Part shown: positions 16,560 to 23,916 of the stretch, one piece after another
Layout of the letters: every line of letters begins with the position of its first letter
How positions within the stretch are numbered: position 1 is the first letter of the stretch
From: CAYVCP01 sp964450565
Lineage (GTDB): Bacteria; Patescibacteriota; Minisyncoccia; Minisyncoccales; CG1-02-41-26
NCBI GenBank assembly: GCA_964450565.1
Contig: CAYVCP010000002.1
Span: 1 to 44,619, forward strand
DNA: 44,619 nt
Reading direction: 5' to 3'
Translations under genes and position numbers: made by a program
Notes under the pieces: model-generated
Database searches by the model: none
Told to the model about the DNA's origin: nothing
What the model saw: only the letters and a program-made list of their open reading frames with translations

Positions 16560-16589
16560 ATTATACTCCTTAAGAAAATATGTTGTCAA
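16560..16589 (-). promoter_or_regulatory. Consensus promoter of the leader RNA/redox gene
   Basis: -35 TTGACA (16584-16589), 18-nt spacer, -10 TATAAT (16560-16565) on the minus strand. The -35 overlaps the last codons of the upstream surface-protein gene. Confidence 0.75.
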
Positions 16590-17743
16590 ACTCTTTTGTT
16601 CTGTCTATCAAGCTTCTTTTTTTGATAATGAACAAAAATTAGAAGAAGTATAAGAAGAATGAGAATAATAATAAAAATTAATATCTTATTAGAGAAGAAA
16701 CCAGAAATAGAAGCCATTAAAACATCGTCTGCTGTTTGGGGTATTTCTTCTTGTGTTGACGTACTCTTTATGTCTTCGTCCGTATAATCAACGAATAAAT
16801 CACCTTTAAAATTCGTACCTTGTTGTGTTGGTATGTTGGCTTGAGCAAGTAAATGATTATCATTCGTTTCTTCATTTTCTTTTCTTAATACCCTAAAACT
16901 ATATTCTTTACTAACTCTTGCTGGAGAAGCCCAACAAATAAAACGATAATAGTAGGTTGTTGATACTTCAAGGTCTGATATATCAATGTCATGAACAGTA
17001 ATCTTATTTGTTGTAGGAGGTGTAGAAAAAAGATATCCATAGTTAGGAGGATTACTTAAAATAGAATGAGGGACTGTGTCATATACTATTCTACAATAAG
17101 AAGAAGCATCTGTTTCACAAGACATTTTCACTGAGGTCGGAGATAATATGACAGGACCACTTGTATTAAGAATATTTACAGCTCCTACAATAGGAGGGAT
17201 ATAAACACTACCACCATCTCCTCCTTGATTCACCTCACCTGAAATAGTCTCTCTGGTAAAAAATCCTATTTGTAGATTAAAACTGATGCTTCTACCTTGA
17301 AATTCTGTCATTGTTCCCTCTTTGAAATAAACGTAAAGATTATAGCTCGCATTATCTCCTGTTCCTACTTCAGAGAGAGGAATATCTCCTGCTTCATAAA
17401 AATCTTGTAGTGATCCAGAATAAAGAGAAGCATTACCTGTCTCTCCAATAGTTAGAATAAATTCATCTGCCAAACAATGATCTTCTACGCATCCACCATC
17501 AAAATCAACCACCTTAAGCCCTATTGTTTGATTTTGCTCTGATAAATTATGTACTCTAATTTTTTCAATAGTAGTCTCTCCAGGTAAAAAATTATCAATT
17601 GCAAAAATAGGTCTGCCATTTAAAAGCTCAAATTGATCAGATGTTTCATCAAAAAGCTCCACTTTAATTCCGCTATCTTGAGCAAAAACCATAAAAGGAA
17701 TACTCACGAATAGCATAACGACAAAAAGATTCAATATTTTCAT
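16586..17743 (-). CDS. Secreted, membrane-anchored surface protein (TasA/camelysin-like N-terminal region)
   Basis: About 385 aa from the ATG at 17741-17743, 4 nt after the preceding stop. An upstream in-frame ATG at 17770 would overlap that gene. A signal peptide ends at VFAQ, and the mature start resembles CalY/TasA proteins (FLPGETTIEKIRVHNLSEQNQTIGLKVVDF). Further beta-domains follow, one with a DASSYCRIVYDT fibronectin-like pattern. Near the end lies one membrane helix (FSNKILIFIIILILLILLLIF) with a basic tail, so the protein is held in the membrane facing outwards. Paired cysteines in the exported part could form disulfides. No enzyme motif was seen. Confidence 0.75.
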   Translation of the reverse strand: MKILNLFVVMLFVSIPFMVFAQDSGIKVELFDETSDQFELLNGRPIFAIDNFLPGETTIEKIRVHNLSEQNQTIGLKVVDFDGGCVEDHCLADEFILTIGETGNASLYSGSLQDFYEAGDIPLSEVGTGDNASYNLYVYFKEGTMTEFQGRSISFNLQIGFFTRETISGEVNQGGDGGSVYIPPIVGAVNILNTSGPVILSPTSVKMSCETDASSYCRIVYDTVPHSILSNPPNYGYLFSTPPTTNKITVHDIDISDLEVSTTYYYRFICWASPARVSKEYSFRVLRKENEETNDNHLLAQANIPTQQGTNFKGDLFVDYTDEDIKSTSTQEEIPQTADDVLMASISGFFSNKILIFIIILILLILLLIFVHYQKKKLDRQNKRV

Positions 17744-17747
17744 AAAT

Positions 17748-19205
17748 TTATAATTGATTTTCTTCTTCATCTTCTTCTATAATAATAGGCTCTTCTTCTA
17801 TAACTGGAGTATTTTCCAGGATTAAAATCTCTTCATTCAGTATAAAGTCTTCTGCCAATGGCAGATCATTTTGCATGGGATCTTCTATTAGCGGTAAATC
17901 ACTCTGTATAGGGTTTTCCATTAAACACTCTGTGGTCGTAGCCATTGTTTCTTCTGTGGTCGTAGCCATTGTTTCTTCTGTGGTCGTTGAGTCTGCTATA
18001 ATTATTTCTTCTATTAACTCTTCAGTGCTTGTAGCTATCTCTATTGATTCGGTAGTAGTTGCTTCTATTCCTTCTATTTCTATAATAGTTATTGCTTCAG
18101 TTAAGTCACTTTCAATTTGATTATGAAAAAACTGTTGAAATAATTGTTCTGTAGTTAACGTAATCACTTCTGGTTCTATGTTCTTTTCCAATTCCTCATC
18201 GTTTAACTTATTCTCATCTCCTGGTGTTGGCATAGGATCGTACCAAACATCTGAACCATCAGGAATACGAGCAAAAGATTTACCCTCTAAAACTTTATCT
18301 GTTGTATAAGCGTAAGCATCCAAAAGACAAGATCCAGCAAAACAAGGTAAGGAATCAATTAAACCTTCAGGAACCCAAAGCCCAATCATATCACCAGTAT
18401 TATCTAACCATTCAGGGATAAAAAGACCATCTACATAGATAGGAAGAAAACCATGAGGAACAATAATTGAATATGGAATAGATATCTGGTTATTATCAGC
18501 ATCACTCAAATACCAACCATCTAAAATTATCGCTGTATTCCCCTTATTGTAGAGCTCTACCCACTCTCCATTAGGTGATAAAGCATCATCAGGTCCAATT
18601 GCATCTGGTAAAAACTCATTGATAACAATATCTCTTGCAGACAATGTACTAGAATAGTATTTTATAACTTCATTTGATGTCTCTTCTTGATCTGAAAACC
18701 CACTAGCAAATAACATGTTATCTTGCCATCCATTAACAGTAATCTTAAATTGACAAGAGTCTGGAAAAAAGCTTGCTGAATTGCTATTCGGATAAGAAAC
18801 AGTAAATTTCCAGTCATTCCATCCATTGGCAAAATCAAAAGGACCACAGTTAAAACTACCCAATGTGCTAGTAGCACAATATATTTTTTCTATCCCCTTT
18901 TTGGCATAAGCTGATATTTCTAATTCATTACAAAAATCTCCTACAAAATTACTTAACTCCATTTGATATTGAAAATTTAAACTTCCTTTACTTACCACGC
19001 TTACGTCTTTTGTTAACTGATTTGATGTTCCCAGAGAAGTAGGAAAAAAGTCTTGCGTAACATCTAAAGAGAAGTCTAAAATACCAGCAACACACATATT
19101 TTTGTCAGCTTGTTCAATATCGTTGAAATAAGCAAAAGCATAACTTATATTACCAATACAAAAGAAGAGAGTTATAGTGAATAAAAGTTTTATTTTATTT
19201 TTCAT
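17748..19205 (-). CDS. Exported protein: SipW-type N terminus, lamin-tail domain, acidic Thr/Glu tail
   Basis: 485 aa. The N terminus (signal helix then AYFNDIEQADKNMCVAGILDF) matches the start of TasA/camelysin proteins cut by SipW-type signal peptidase. A lamin-tail domain follows at about residues 192-330 (IVINEFLPDA, GEWVELYNKGN, LDGWYLSDADNN). The last 150 residues are Glu/Thr-rich with a perfect short repeat TTTEETMA and hydrophobic-acidic blocks. About ten cysteines lie in the exported part. It overlaps the signal peptidase gene by 11 nt. It is probably a structural surface protein. Confidence 0.75.
   Translation of the reverse strand: MKNKIKLLFTITLFFCIGNISYAFAYFNDIEQADKNMCVAGILDFSLDVTQDFFPTSLGTSNQLTKDVSVVSKGSLNFQYQMELSNFVGDFCNELEISAYAKKGIEKIYCATSTLGSFNCGPFDFANGWNDWKFTVSYPNSNSASFFPDSCQFKITVNGWQDNMLFASGFSDQEETSNEVIKYYSSTLSARDIVINEFLPDAIGPDDALSPNGEWVELYNKGNTAIILDGWYLSDADNNQISIPYSIIVPHGFLPIYVDGLFIPEWLDNTGDMIGLWVPEGLIDSLPCFAGSCLLDAYAYTTDKVLEGKSFARIPDGSDVWYDPMPTPGDENKLNDEELEKNIEPEVITLTTEQLFQQFFHNQIESDLTEAITIIEIEGIEATTTESIEIATSTEELIEEIIIADSTTTEETMATTTEETMATTTECLMENPIQSDLPLIEDPMQNDLPLAEDFILNEEILILENTPVIEEEPIIIEEDEEENQL
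17931..17988 (-). repeat. 24-bp tandem repeat in the acidic tail
   Basis: Two perfect 24-bp copies (17931-17954, 17955-17978) and a partial third. They encode TTTEETMA twice. Perfect identity suggests a slippage-prone, length-variable tract. Confidence 0.85.
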
Positions 19206-19692
19206 TTTTCATTTTTTTCATTTCTTTACGAATTTTATTGACTTCATCATAAACAATCAACAGTACTGGGATAATAATAATTAAGAAAAATCCAATAGGA
19301 CGTTTAGCTGCTGAAACAGCATAACCGATATAAGGGATAGAAATAATCATTTTTCCAATAACTTCTGTCTTTTTTATTTCTCTTAAATCAGGACCATTGT
19401 TTGCATCTCCCTTGGTAATATACTTATTATCTTTTATTTCAATAATACGATGTGTTGTAGGGGCTTGAGTCTTACTAATAGTACCAAATGTTATAATATC
19501 TCCTAAATTATAAGTATCTTTAGGTTTTACTAAAACTACGCTTCCTGTTTTAATAGTTGGCTCCATAGAACCAGATTGAACAATTAAAAACTTAATATTA
19601 CCTGTAATAGGTAAAACAGAAACAGCTAGCAATAAAACAATCAAAGCAACCAAGACAAAAAATATATAAGAAATTATTTTAAAAACTTTCAT
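19195..19692 (-). CDS. sipW: Signal peptidase I, SipW/ER type
   Basis: About 165 aa from the ATG at 19690-19692, chosen because a GGGGGGAG site lies 11 nt before it; an upstream TTG start would overlap the previous gene. One N-terminal helix precedes QSGSMEPTIKTGSVVLV with the catalytic Ser. THRIIE carries the His that replaces Lys in ER/SipW-type enzymes, and GDAN and GKMII complete the family pattern. A second helix and Lys-rich tail close the protein. SipW enzymes mature TasA-like fibre proteins, and two such substrates are encoded beside it. Confidence 0.9.
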   Translation of the reverse strand: MKVFKIISYIFFVLVALIVLLLAVSVLPITGNIKFLIVQSGSMEPTIKTGSVVLVKPKDTYNLGDIITFGTISKTQAPTTHRIIEIKDNKYITKGDANNGPDLREIKKTEVIGKMIISIPYIGYAVSAAKRPIGFFLIIIIPVLLIVYDEVNKIRKEMKKMKNEK

Positions 19693-19701
19693 ATCTTTAT
19701 T

Positions 19702-19724
19702 ATCTCCCCCCAAAGGAGGGAGAT
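19702..19724 (-). promoter_or_regulatory. Hairpin masking the sipW ribosome-binding site
   Basis: ATCTCCC (19702-19708) pairs with GGGAGAT (19718-19724), with two further C-G pairs inside. On the mRNA the G-rich arm is the only SD-like sequence of sipW, so the fold would limit sipW translation. Confidence 0.5.
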
Positions 19725-19739
19725 TAAAAAACCTCAAAG

Positions 19740-20390
19740 CTATTTCTTTCCAGAACGAAGACCAGGGCCTACTAACTCTATCCAATCAATTCCTAACTGA
19801 CCAAAAGTATCTTTTGAACTCCAATCACTAGCAGTTGCCATAATCCTTAATTCTATTGGTTTTGTATTCCAAGTAGAGAAAGGAAGATTAAACTCTCTTA
19901 CAACCCAATACTCTGTTGTACTAGGATCAGAATCGTATTCATCAGCTAAAACCCAGTCCCCTTTCTTACCTTGAACAAAAACCATAAAATCATCATCAGC
20001 TATACCGTCTAAAAACCTCATTCTTACCTTTTTAGGTCCCCAACCATTTACCTTATTTAAAGTTACATAAGCAGAACGACTATCAGGGCTATCAATTTCT
20101 ATAGGATTATTACCACTATAAACAACTCTACACAAAGCATCACATTCTTTTCCCTCTTCTAAATCACAATCAGAACCCATTACATTATCAACAATTTTTC
20201 CCCAGTTACCATTATTTGTTTCTGGCTCTTTTGGTCCCCAACCAACTAAATTATGTCCTGCTTCCGAAACAACGTCTCCAATATTTACGAAATCAAGAGT
20301 AGTAAATAAAGATGGTGTAGCAAGGACTGAAAAAGCTAAACCAATACCTACTGCAGAAACCATACAAGTTAATAATATCTTTTTTTGCAT
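19740..20390 (-). CDS. Secreted protein of unknown function
   Basis: 216 aa with an N-terminal signal peptide (hydrophobic core VSAVGIGLAFSVLA). The mature part is acidic, contains four cysteines clustered in SDCDLEEGKECDALCR, two WGPK motifs, and strands typical of a beta-sandwich, possibly a carbohydrate-binding-like fold. It is not recognised further. It lies between the TasA-like gene and sipW, so it is probably a component or accessory of the same surface structure. Confidence 0.65.
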   Translation of the reverse strand: MQKKILLTCMVSAVGIGLAFSVLATPSLFTTLDFVNIGDVVSEAGHNLVGWGPKEPETNNGNWGKIVDNVMGSDCDLEEGKECDALCRVVYSGNNPIEIDSPDSRSAYVTLNKVNGWGPKKVRMRFLDGIADDDFMVFVQGKKGDWVLADEYDSDPSTTEYWVVREFNLPFSTWNTKPIELRIMATASDWSSKDTFGQLGIDWIELVGPGLRSGKK

Positions 20391-20446
20391 ATGTTTAGAA
20401 TAAAATATTACTCAACCGACCTTTTATAATCTTAATCGCTAATCTA

Positions 20447-20470
20447 TCTCCCCTTATTACAAAGGGGAGA
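20447..20470 (-). promoter_or_regulatory. Intercistronic hairpin after the TasA-like gene
   Basis: TCTCCCCTT pairs exactly with AAGGGGAGA (9 bp, 6-nt loop). No T-run follows, so full termination is unlikely. It may stabilise the upstream mRNA or reduce read-through, giving an excess of the TasA-like protein over sipW. Confidence 0.55.
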
Positions 20471-20486
20471 CTCTTAGCAATCAAAC

Positions 20487-21572
20487 TTATTGTAAACTAT
20501 CGTAGTAATCCATCAAACCAAGTTCAAAGAGATAATTTCCACCATTAAACTTATTCATATTATTACCAGTCAAATCGCTAGTTTCAACTAACCAAACCTT
20601 CATGTTAAGGATATCGTGATTGAAGTCTTCGCTTCCGCTAATATCAACTTGACCATCAGCTTCCGATACGTCTGAACCCAAAATTGTTACAGGTCCAGGC
20701 CATCCAGGACCACTTGGGATAGAAAAAGGCTCAGGATAGAAGATTAAACTATAGCTGGTGATTGGTGAAGGAGCTCTACCAGAGAAAGAATAATCAAACG
20801 TGGCATCTTTCACGGTATATGTTAATTCTCCTTTGTAATCATCACCTTGTACAATTGTAGGATTATCTTGGTCAGCAAAATCCTTGTTGTCCATTAAGAC
20901 AATACCTTTCAATTGCTCTCCTGTTAAAGTAATATCAAAAGACATGTCATCTCCTTGATATTCATTTCCAGCGTTACCATCCATATGATAACTTTGTTGA
21001 ACTTTCATATACCATTCAGCAGGTAACATTCCCAACAAAACATCTATGTCTTCAACAGCAGACAAGGTCTTTCCCATACCATCGGTGTAAATAATTTGCC
21101 ACCACTTTGGTTGAGCATTAGGATTGCTTCTTGGATCTTCATTATATATCCAAACACTCATATCATATCTGACAACAGATGAAATGTCATTTTTTGGATC
21201 ATAATTTCCATCACATATTGAAGGAGGTCCTTCGGTCCATGTTCCAAGGCCATCTGTACACTCTGATTCTGAAATAGTACCATCGGTTTCATCAAAATTA
21301 GAAACTTTCTTAAAAATGTTTACAGGATTTGTTCCAACATTTTTAATAACATATTCTGTGTATTCATGTTGTGATGGCTTCATGTCAACAACATTAAGAG
21401 TAGTTGTTTGTAACCAAGGATTTTCTCCTTCAACAGCAATATCAATTGTTCCTGCAGTAAAGGTGTTGCCTGTTGAAGTTTCAGTATCGCTGAAGTAAGC
21501 AACAGTGCCTCCAACAGCAATAGCTGCGATAGCAGCAATAATACTTAAACTAATTATTATTTGTTTATTCAT
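20487..21572 (-). CDS. TasA/camelysin (CalY)-like fibre or surface protein
   Basis: 361 aa. The signal helix followed by GGTVAYFSDTETSTGNTFTAG is the hallmark of SipW-processed TasA/CalY proteins, and IDIAVEGENPW with DMKPSQHEYTEYVIKNVGTNPVNI is the usual first beta-domain. The length is greater than TasA (261 aa) because of extra Asp/Gly-rich insertions. It heads the surface-protein operon and is the best candidate for the major subunit. A leader of about 280 nt precedes it. Confidence 0.88.
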   Translation of the reverse strand: MNKQIIISLSIIAAIAAIAVGGTVAYFSDTETSTGNTFTAGTIDIAVEGENPWLQTTTLNVVDMKPSQHEYTEYVIKNVGTNPVNIFKKVSNFDETDGTISESECTDGLGTWTEGPPSICDGNYDPKNDISSVVRYDMSVWIYNEDPRSNPNAQPKWWQIIYTDGMGKTLSAVEDIDVLLGMLPAEWYMKVQQSYHMDGNAGNEYQGDDMSFDITLTGEQLKGIVLMDNKDFADQDNPTIVQGDDYKGELTYTVKDATFDYSFSGRAPSPITSYSLIFYPEPFSIPSGPGWPGPVTILGSDVSEADGQVDISGSEDFNHDILNMKVWLVETSDLTGNNMNKFNGGNYLFELGLMDYYDSLQ

Positions 21573-21681
21573 ATTTTTTATTGTATTTTACTTTCTCGAC
21601 CTTTCAATTATTATCCTCCCTAATTGAGCCCTATAAAGCTCAAGCCATATCCTTAAAAAAGAAATGGTCTAAGCTTTATCA

Positions 21682-21819
21682 TTAAACTACCGTCATTATT
21701 TTTAACCCCCAAATTCCCATATTTTCTGCAAAATAAAAACCGTTCGTTTCTGAACAGTCAAAAGATTGCTTTTTTATCTTTTTCTCCCACCAAGTTTGAA
21801 AATAATTATTGTGGAACAT
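21682..21819 (-). CDS. Possible 45-aa leader ORF before the TasA-like gene
   Basis: An ATG at 21817-21819 opens 45 codons (begins MFHNNYFQTWWEKKIKKQSF). It is overlapped in another frame by a 17-codon ORF starting at the ATG 21825-21827, which is 8 nt after a strong GGAGG. The nearer ATG is the better placed start. Either one or both may be regulatory leader peptides; neither matches a known family. Confidence 0.3.
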   Translation of the reverse strand: MFHNNYFQTWWEKKIKKQSFDCSETNGFYFAENMGIWGLKIMTVV

Positions 21820-21858
21820 AAAAACATATCTAGTTCCTCCTCTAGGATATTATAATTC

Positions 21859-21886
21859 ATTCTATTTCTTTCTTAAGTTTTGTCAA
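21859..21886 (-). promoter_or_regulatory. Promoter of the TasA-like operon
   Basis: -35 TTGACA (21881-21886), 16-nt spacer, -10 TAGAAT (21859-21864) on the minus strand. Confidence 0.65.
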
Positions 21887-21973
21887 ATAAAATTGTTCAC
21901 AGTTTATGCACATTAGCGTCTTGAGAACAATTTGGGGTAACTATTTAACATAGCTACCCACTTTTTTAAACAT

Positions 21974-22243
21974 TCACTGAATCTTTCTCCTTAGATAAAA
22001 TAACCCAAAAGTTAAAGATAAAAAGAAAAAAGAAGTTTCTAGAAAAAGATAAAAAGAAGTTGTAGACAGAAACAAAACGATCAAAATCATTGTTGGTGTA
22101 AGCCATTCCATGCACACCAATATGTCAATGAATAGCAAGAATGCAATCATAAAAAAACTAACTGCAAATCTTCTAAAAATTCTACGCCTACCCTCTAGTA
22201 TCTTTAAAAAATCATCAAAATCATTCTTCATCATTTTCCTCAC
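21974..22243 (-). CDS. Small membrane protein (GTG start) paired with the preceding gene
   Basis: About 89 aa, starting GTG at 22241-22243 or at the ATG pair three codons later. A charged N terminus (DDFLKILEGRRRIFRR) is followed by three hydrophobic stretches at about residues 25-45, 48-66 and 66-84. It overlaps the upstream gene by 23 nt, so it is translationally coupled. No family was recognised. Confidence 0.55.
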   Translation of the reverse strand: MRKMMKNDFDDFLKILEGRRRIFRRFAVSFFMIAFLLFIDILVCMEWLTPTMILIVLFLSTTSFYLFLETSFFFLSLTFGLFYLRRKIQ

Positions 22244-22487
22244 ATCCTTGTTTTCTTTTCATCAACAAGTAACATATAGCGTTATAAACAGAAAGGACTA
22301 GTAACACTATAAATACTAACCATTGACAGGCTAATATAATCAAAATTAGCCACGTTGCTATATCCCACTCTCTTTCTAAACATTGAGCAATAACAATCAT
22401 TACAAAGAGAGAGACAATTAGAAAAATTCTGGAAAATTTGTTGTATTTCCAAAATTTTCTCTTTTTTTCTTCAACTTTAGCATTCAT
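22221..22487 (-). CDS. Small two-helix membrane protein with strong SD
   Basis: 88 aa with a basic N terminus (KVEEKKRKFWKYNKF), two membrane helices at about residues 19-35 and 43-66, and a charged tail ending ENDEE. AAAGGAGGAGG lies 2-3 nt before the ATG. It sits downstream of an unusual hairpin leader. It is not recognised; the shape would suit a holin-like, toxin-like or envelope protein, but nothing decides between these. Confidence 0.6.
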   Translation of the reverse strand: MNAKVEEKKRKFWKYNKFSRIFLIVSLFVMIVIAQCLEREWDIATWLILIILACQWLVFIVLLVLSVYNAICYLLMKRKQGCEENDEE

Positions 22488-22523
22488 TTCCTCCTCCTTT
22501 TTTTAATGTCCTATTTACAAACC

Positions 22524-22732
22524 ACCCCTAGGCGTCGCAATTAGGGAGGAACTCTTACTAATACGACGCCNNNNNNNNNNNNNNNNNNNNNNNNNNNNNN
22601 NNNNNNNNNNNNNNNNNNNNNNNNNNNNNNNNNNNNNNNNNNNNNNNNNNNNNNNNNNNNNNNNNNNNNNTACAAACCACCCCTAGGCGTCGCAATTAGG
22701 GAGGAACTCTTACTAATACGACGCCTGGGGGT
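22524..22732. promoter_or_regulatory. Long-stem hairpin leader with anti-SD loop (split by artefact gap)
   Basis: Once the duplicated 55-mer is merged, ACCCCTAGGCGTCG (22524-22537) pairs with CGACGCCTGGGGGT (22719-22732). This is a 14-bp stem with a single G-U on the plus strand (a C/A mismatch on the minus strand). The loop holds an inner ATTAG/CTAAT stem, and on the minus strand it exposes GTTCCTCCC. TTCCTCC there is complementary to GGAGGAA in the SD of the gene at 22487. It lies within the 367-bp stretch 22488-22854, which has no gene. Confidence 0.6.
22571..22670. other. Assembly gap flanked by identical 55-mers
   Basis: Bases 22516-22570 equal 22671-22725. The two contig ends overlap and probably join directly, with no missing DNA. 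Confidence 0.85.
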
Positions 22733-22744
22733 AGCCTCTAACTC

Positions 22745-22769
22745 AAAAAATATAGCTTTTTAAGCTATA
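22745..22769 (-). terminator. Terminator or attenuator after the adenylate kinase-like gene
   Basis: TATAGCTT/AAGCTATA (22751-22758 with 22762-22769) then six Ts on the minus strand. It lies about 10 nt downstream of the promoter at 22786-22814, so it could also attenuate that transcript. Confidence 0.65.
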
Positions 22770-22785
22770 CCCTTTGATTTTTAAA

Positions 22786-22814
22786 ATATTAGTACATGTC
22801 CTCCTACCTGTCAA
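22786..22814 (-). promoter_or_regulatory. Promoter upstream of the hairpin leader
   Basis: -35 TTGACA (22809-22814), 17-nt spacer, -10 TAATAT (22786-22791) on the minus strand. The -35 lies in a CTACC/GGTAG hairpin. Confidence 0.65.
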
Positions 22815-22854
22815 GGTAGAATGTCCTAGGAAATCCAACCGTGTCCTACCCGAT

Positions 22855-23916
22855 TTACAATCCTAAAGCTTCAGTTAATTGTTTTATTAAAGAAACAACC
22901 ACGGGAGGAGGCATCAAACTATAAGCAGGAGATCCTTCATCATCTTTAACTTGCCAAGGCTTTTCTTCTATTTCTGTTTTTTCTCCATTATAAGAATAAG
23001 AAAACTCTGGTGTAATCTCATAATCATCAACATAATCTTTCGCATCTTTAACAGGAACAGAATTCCTTAAAAGAACCTTTGGAATTCCATGTAAAGAAAA
23101 AGCTTTTTTAATTAAGACTTCATCAATCTCTAACCTCTCTCTAATCGGTTCAATTCCTAGTTCGTCCCCTTCTTTTCCTTCCATCCTTTCTTTTGAACAA
23201 TCCATATTATCACAAAGTAAATAAAACTTTCCATTTTCATGCTCTACTTCTTTCGTAGGAAGTAATTTTAAATTTCTTGAGGTTTGACATTTTGGACATA
23301 CCACCCTGTACTTAATCCTTTCATCAATTACTGACTCTGGAACATCTATCAAACAAAACACATCAGGATCATCTCTATAACCGATTAAGTCACGAAAGAA
23401 TAAAGAATAAGAGATCTGATCTAAGTTCCTAGGAAAACCATCTATGAATAAAGCTTTCTTCTCTTGGTCTGATATTTTCATTTTTACTAAAGCTAAAATA
23501 AGTTCAGAAGGAAGCAAGACTTTAGTGCTTCTTCCTTTTAAAGAATCAATAATATCCTTTAAAGGCAGAAATCCCCTATAATTCTTTTCTAAAAAATCAA
23601 TTAATTCTTTTTGCTTTTCCTTAGAATTAACAACCTCATCTAAAGTTCTTATCATATCTCCAACAGAAAAATGTTCAATCCTATCTTTATCTACAATTTC
23701 TTTTAACATTTTTGCATAAGTTCCTTTACCGGAATTCTTCTTACCCATTAGATAGCAAATAAAAGTATTTTCTTTTAAATACTCTCTTAATTTTCTTATC
23801 TCAAGACCTGCTTTTAATTCAAAGTAAGCTTCTCTATCTCCAACATCTGTCAAATCAAACCTTTCTGTAATGTTGTCTAATTTTGTTTTAAAAAGAGGAA
23901 ATTCAATTCCTTTCAT
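22855..23916 (-). CDS. Adenylate kinase-like nucleoside monophosphate kinase, enlarged
   Basis: 353 aa. The P-loop GKKNSGKGT lies at about residues 57-65, the core segment is LFIDGFPRNLDQ, and the lid carries Cys pairs CPKC and CDNMDC that could bind zinc. These are adenylate kinase features. The protein is about 130 residues longer than Adk, with an N-terminal extension of about 50 aa and C-terminal additions, so substrate and role may differ from the housekeeping enzyme. It overlaps the hydrolase gene upstream by 14 nt. Confidence 0.82.
   Translation of the reverse strand: MKGIEFPLFKTKLDNITERFDLTDVGDREAYFELKAGLEIRKLREYLKENTFICYLMGKKNSGKGTYAKMLKEIVDKDRIEHFSVGDMIRTLDEVVNSKEKQKELIDFLEKNYRGFLPLKDIIDSLKGRSTKVLLPSELILALVKMKISDQEKKALFIDGFPRNLDQISYSLFFRDLIGYRDDPDVFCLIDVPESVIDERIKYRVVCPKCQTSRNLKLLPTKEVEHENGKFYLLCDNMDCSKERMEGKEGDELGIEPIRERLEIDEVLIKKAFSLHGIPKVLLRNSVPVKDAKDYVDDYEITPEFSYSYNGEKTEIEEKPWQVKDDEGSPAYSLMPPPVVVSLIKQLTEALGL

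Larger units (their letters stand above)
21573..21973 (-). promoter_or_regulatory. Long leader region of the TasA-like gene
   Basis: A 401-bp stretch without a large gene. It holds a promoter at 21859-21886, a strong SD with two overlapping short ORFs, a TTGAGC/GCTCAA hairpin at 21627-21646, and an AATTAGGGAGGA string that also occurs before the 31848 start and, on the plus strand, in the loop of the hairpin at 22524-22732. The region probably works as a regulated 5' leader. Confidence 0.5.

Noticed and set aside
17875..18120. Plus-strand ORF with Val/Ser repeats
   Set aside because: It is the antisense shadow of the Thr/Glu-rich tail of the lamin-tail protein.
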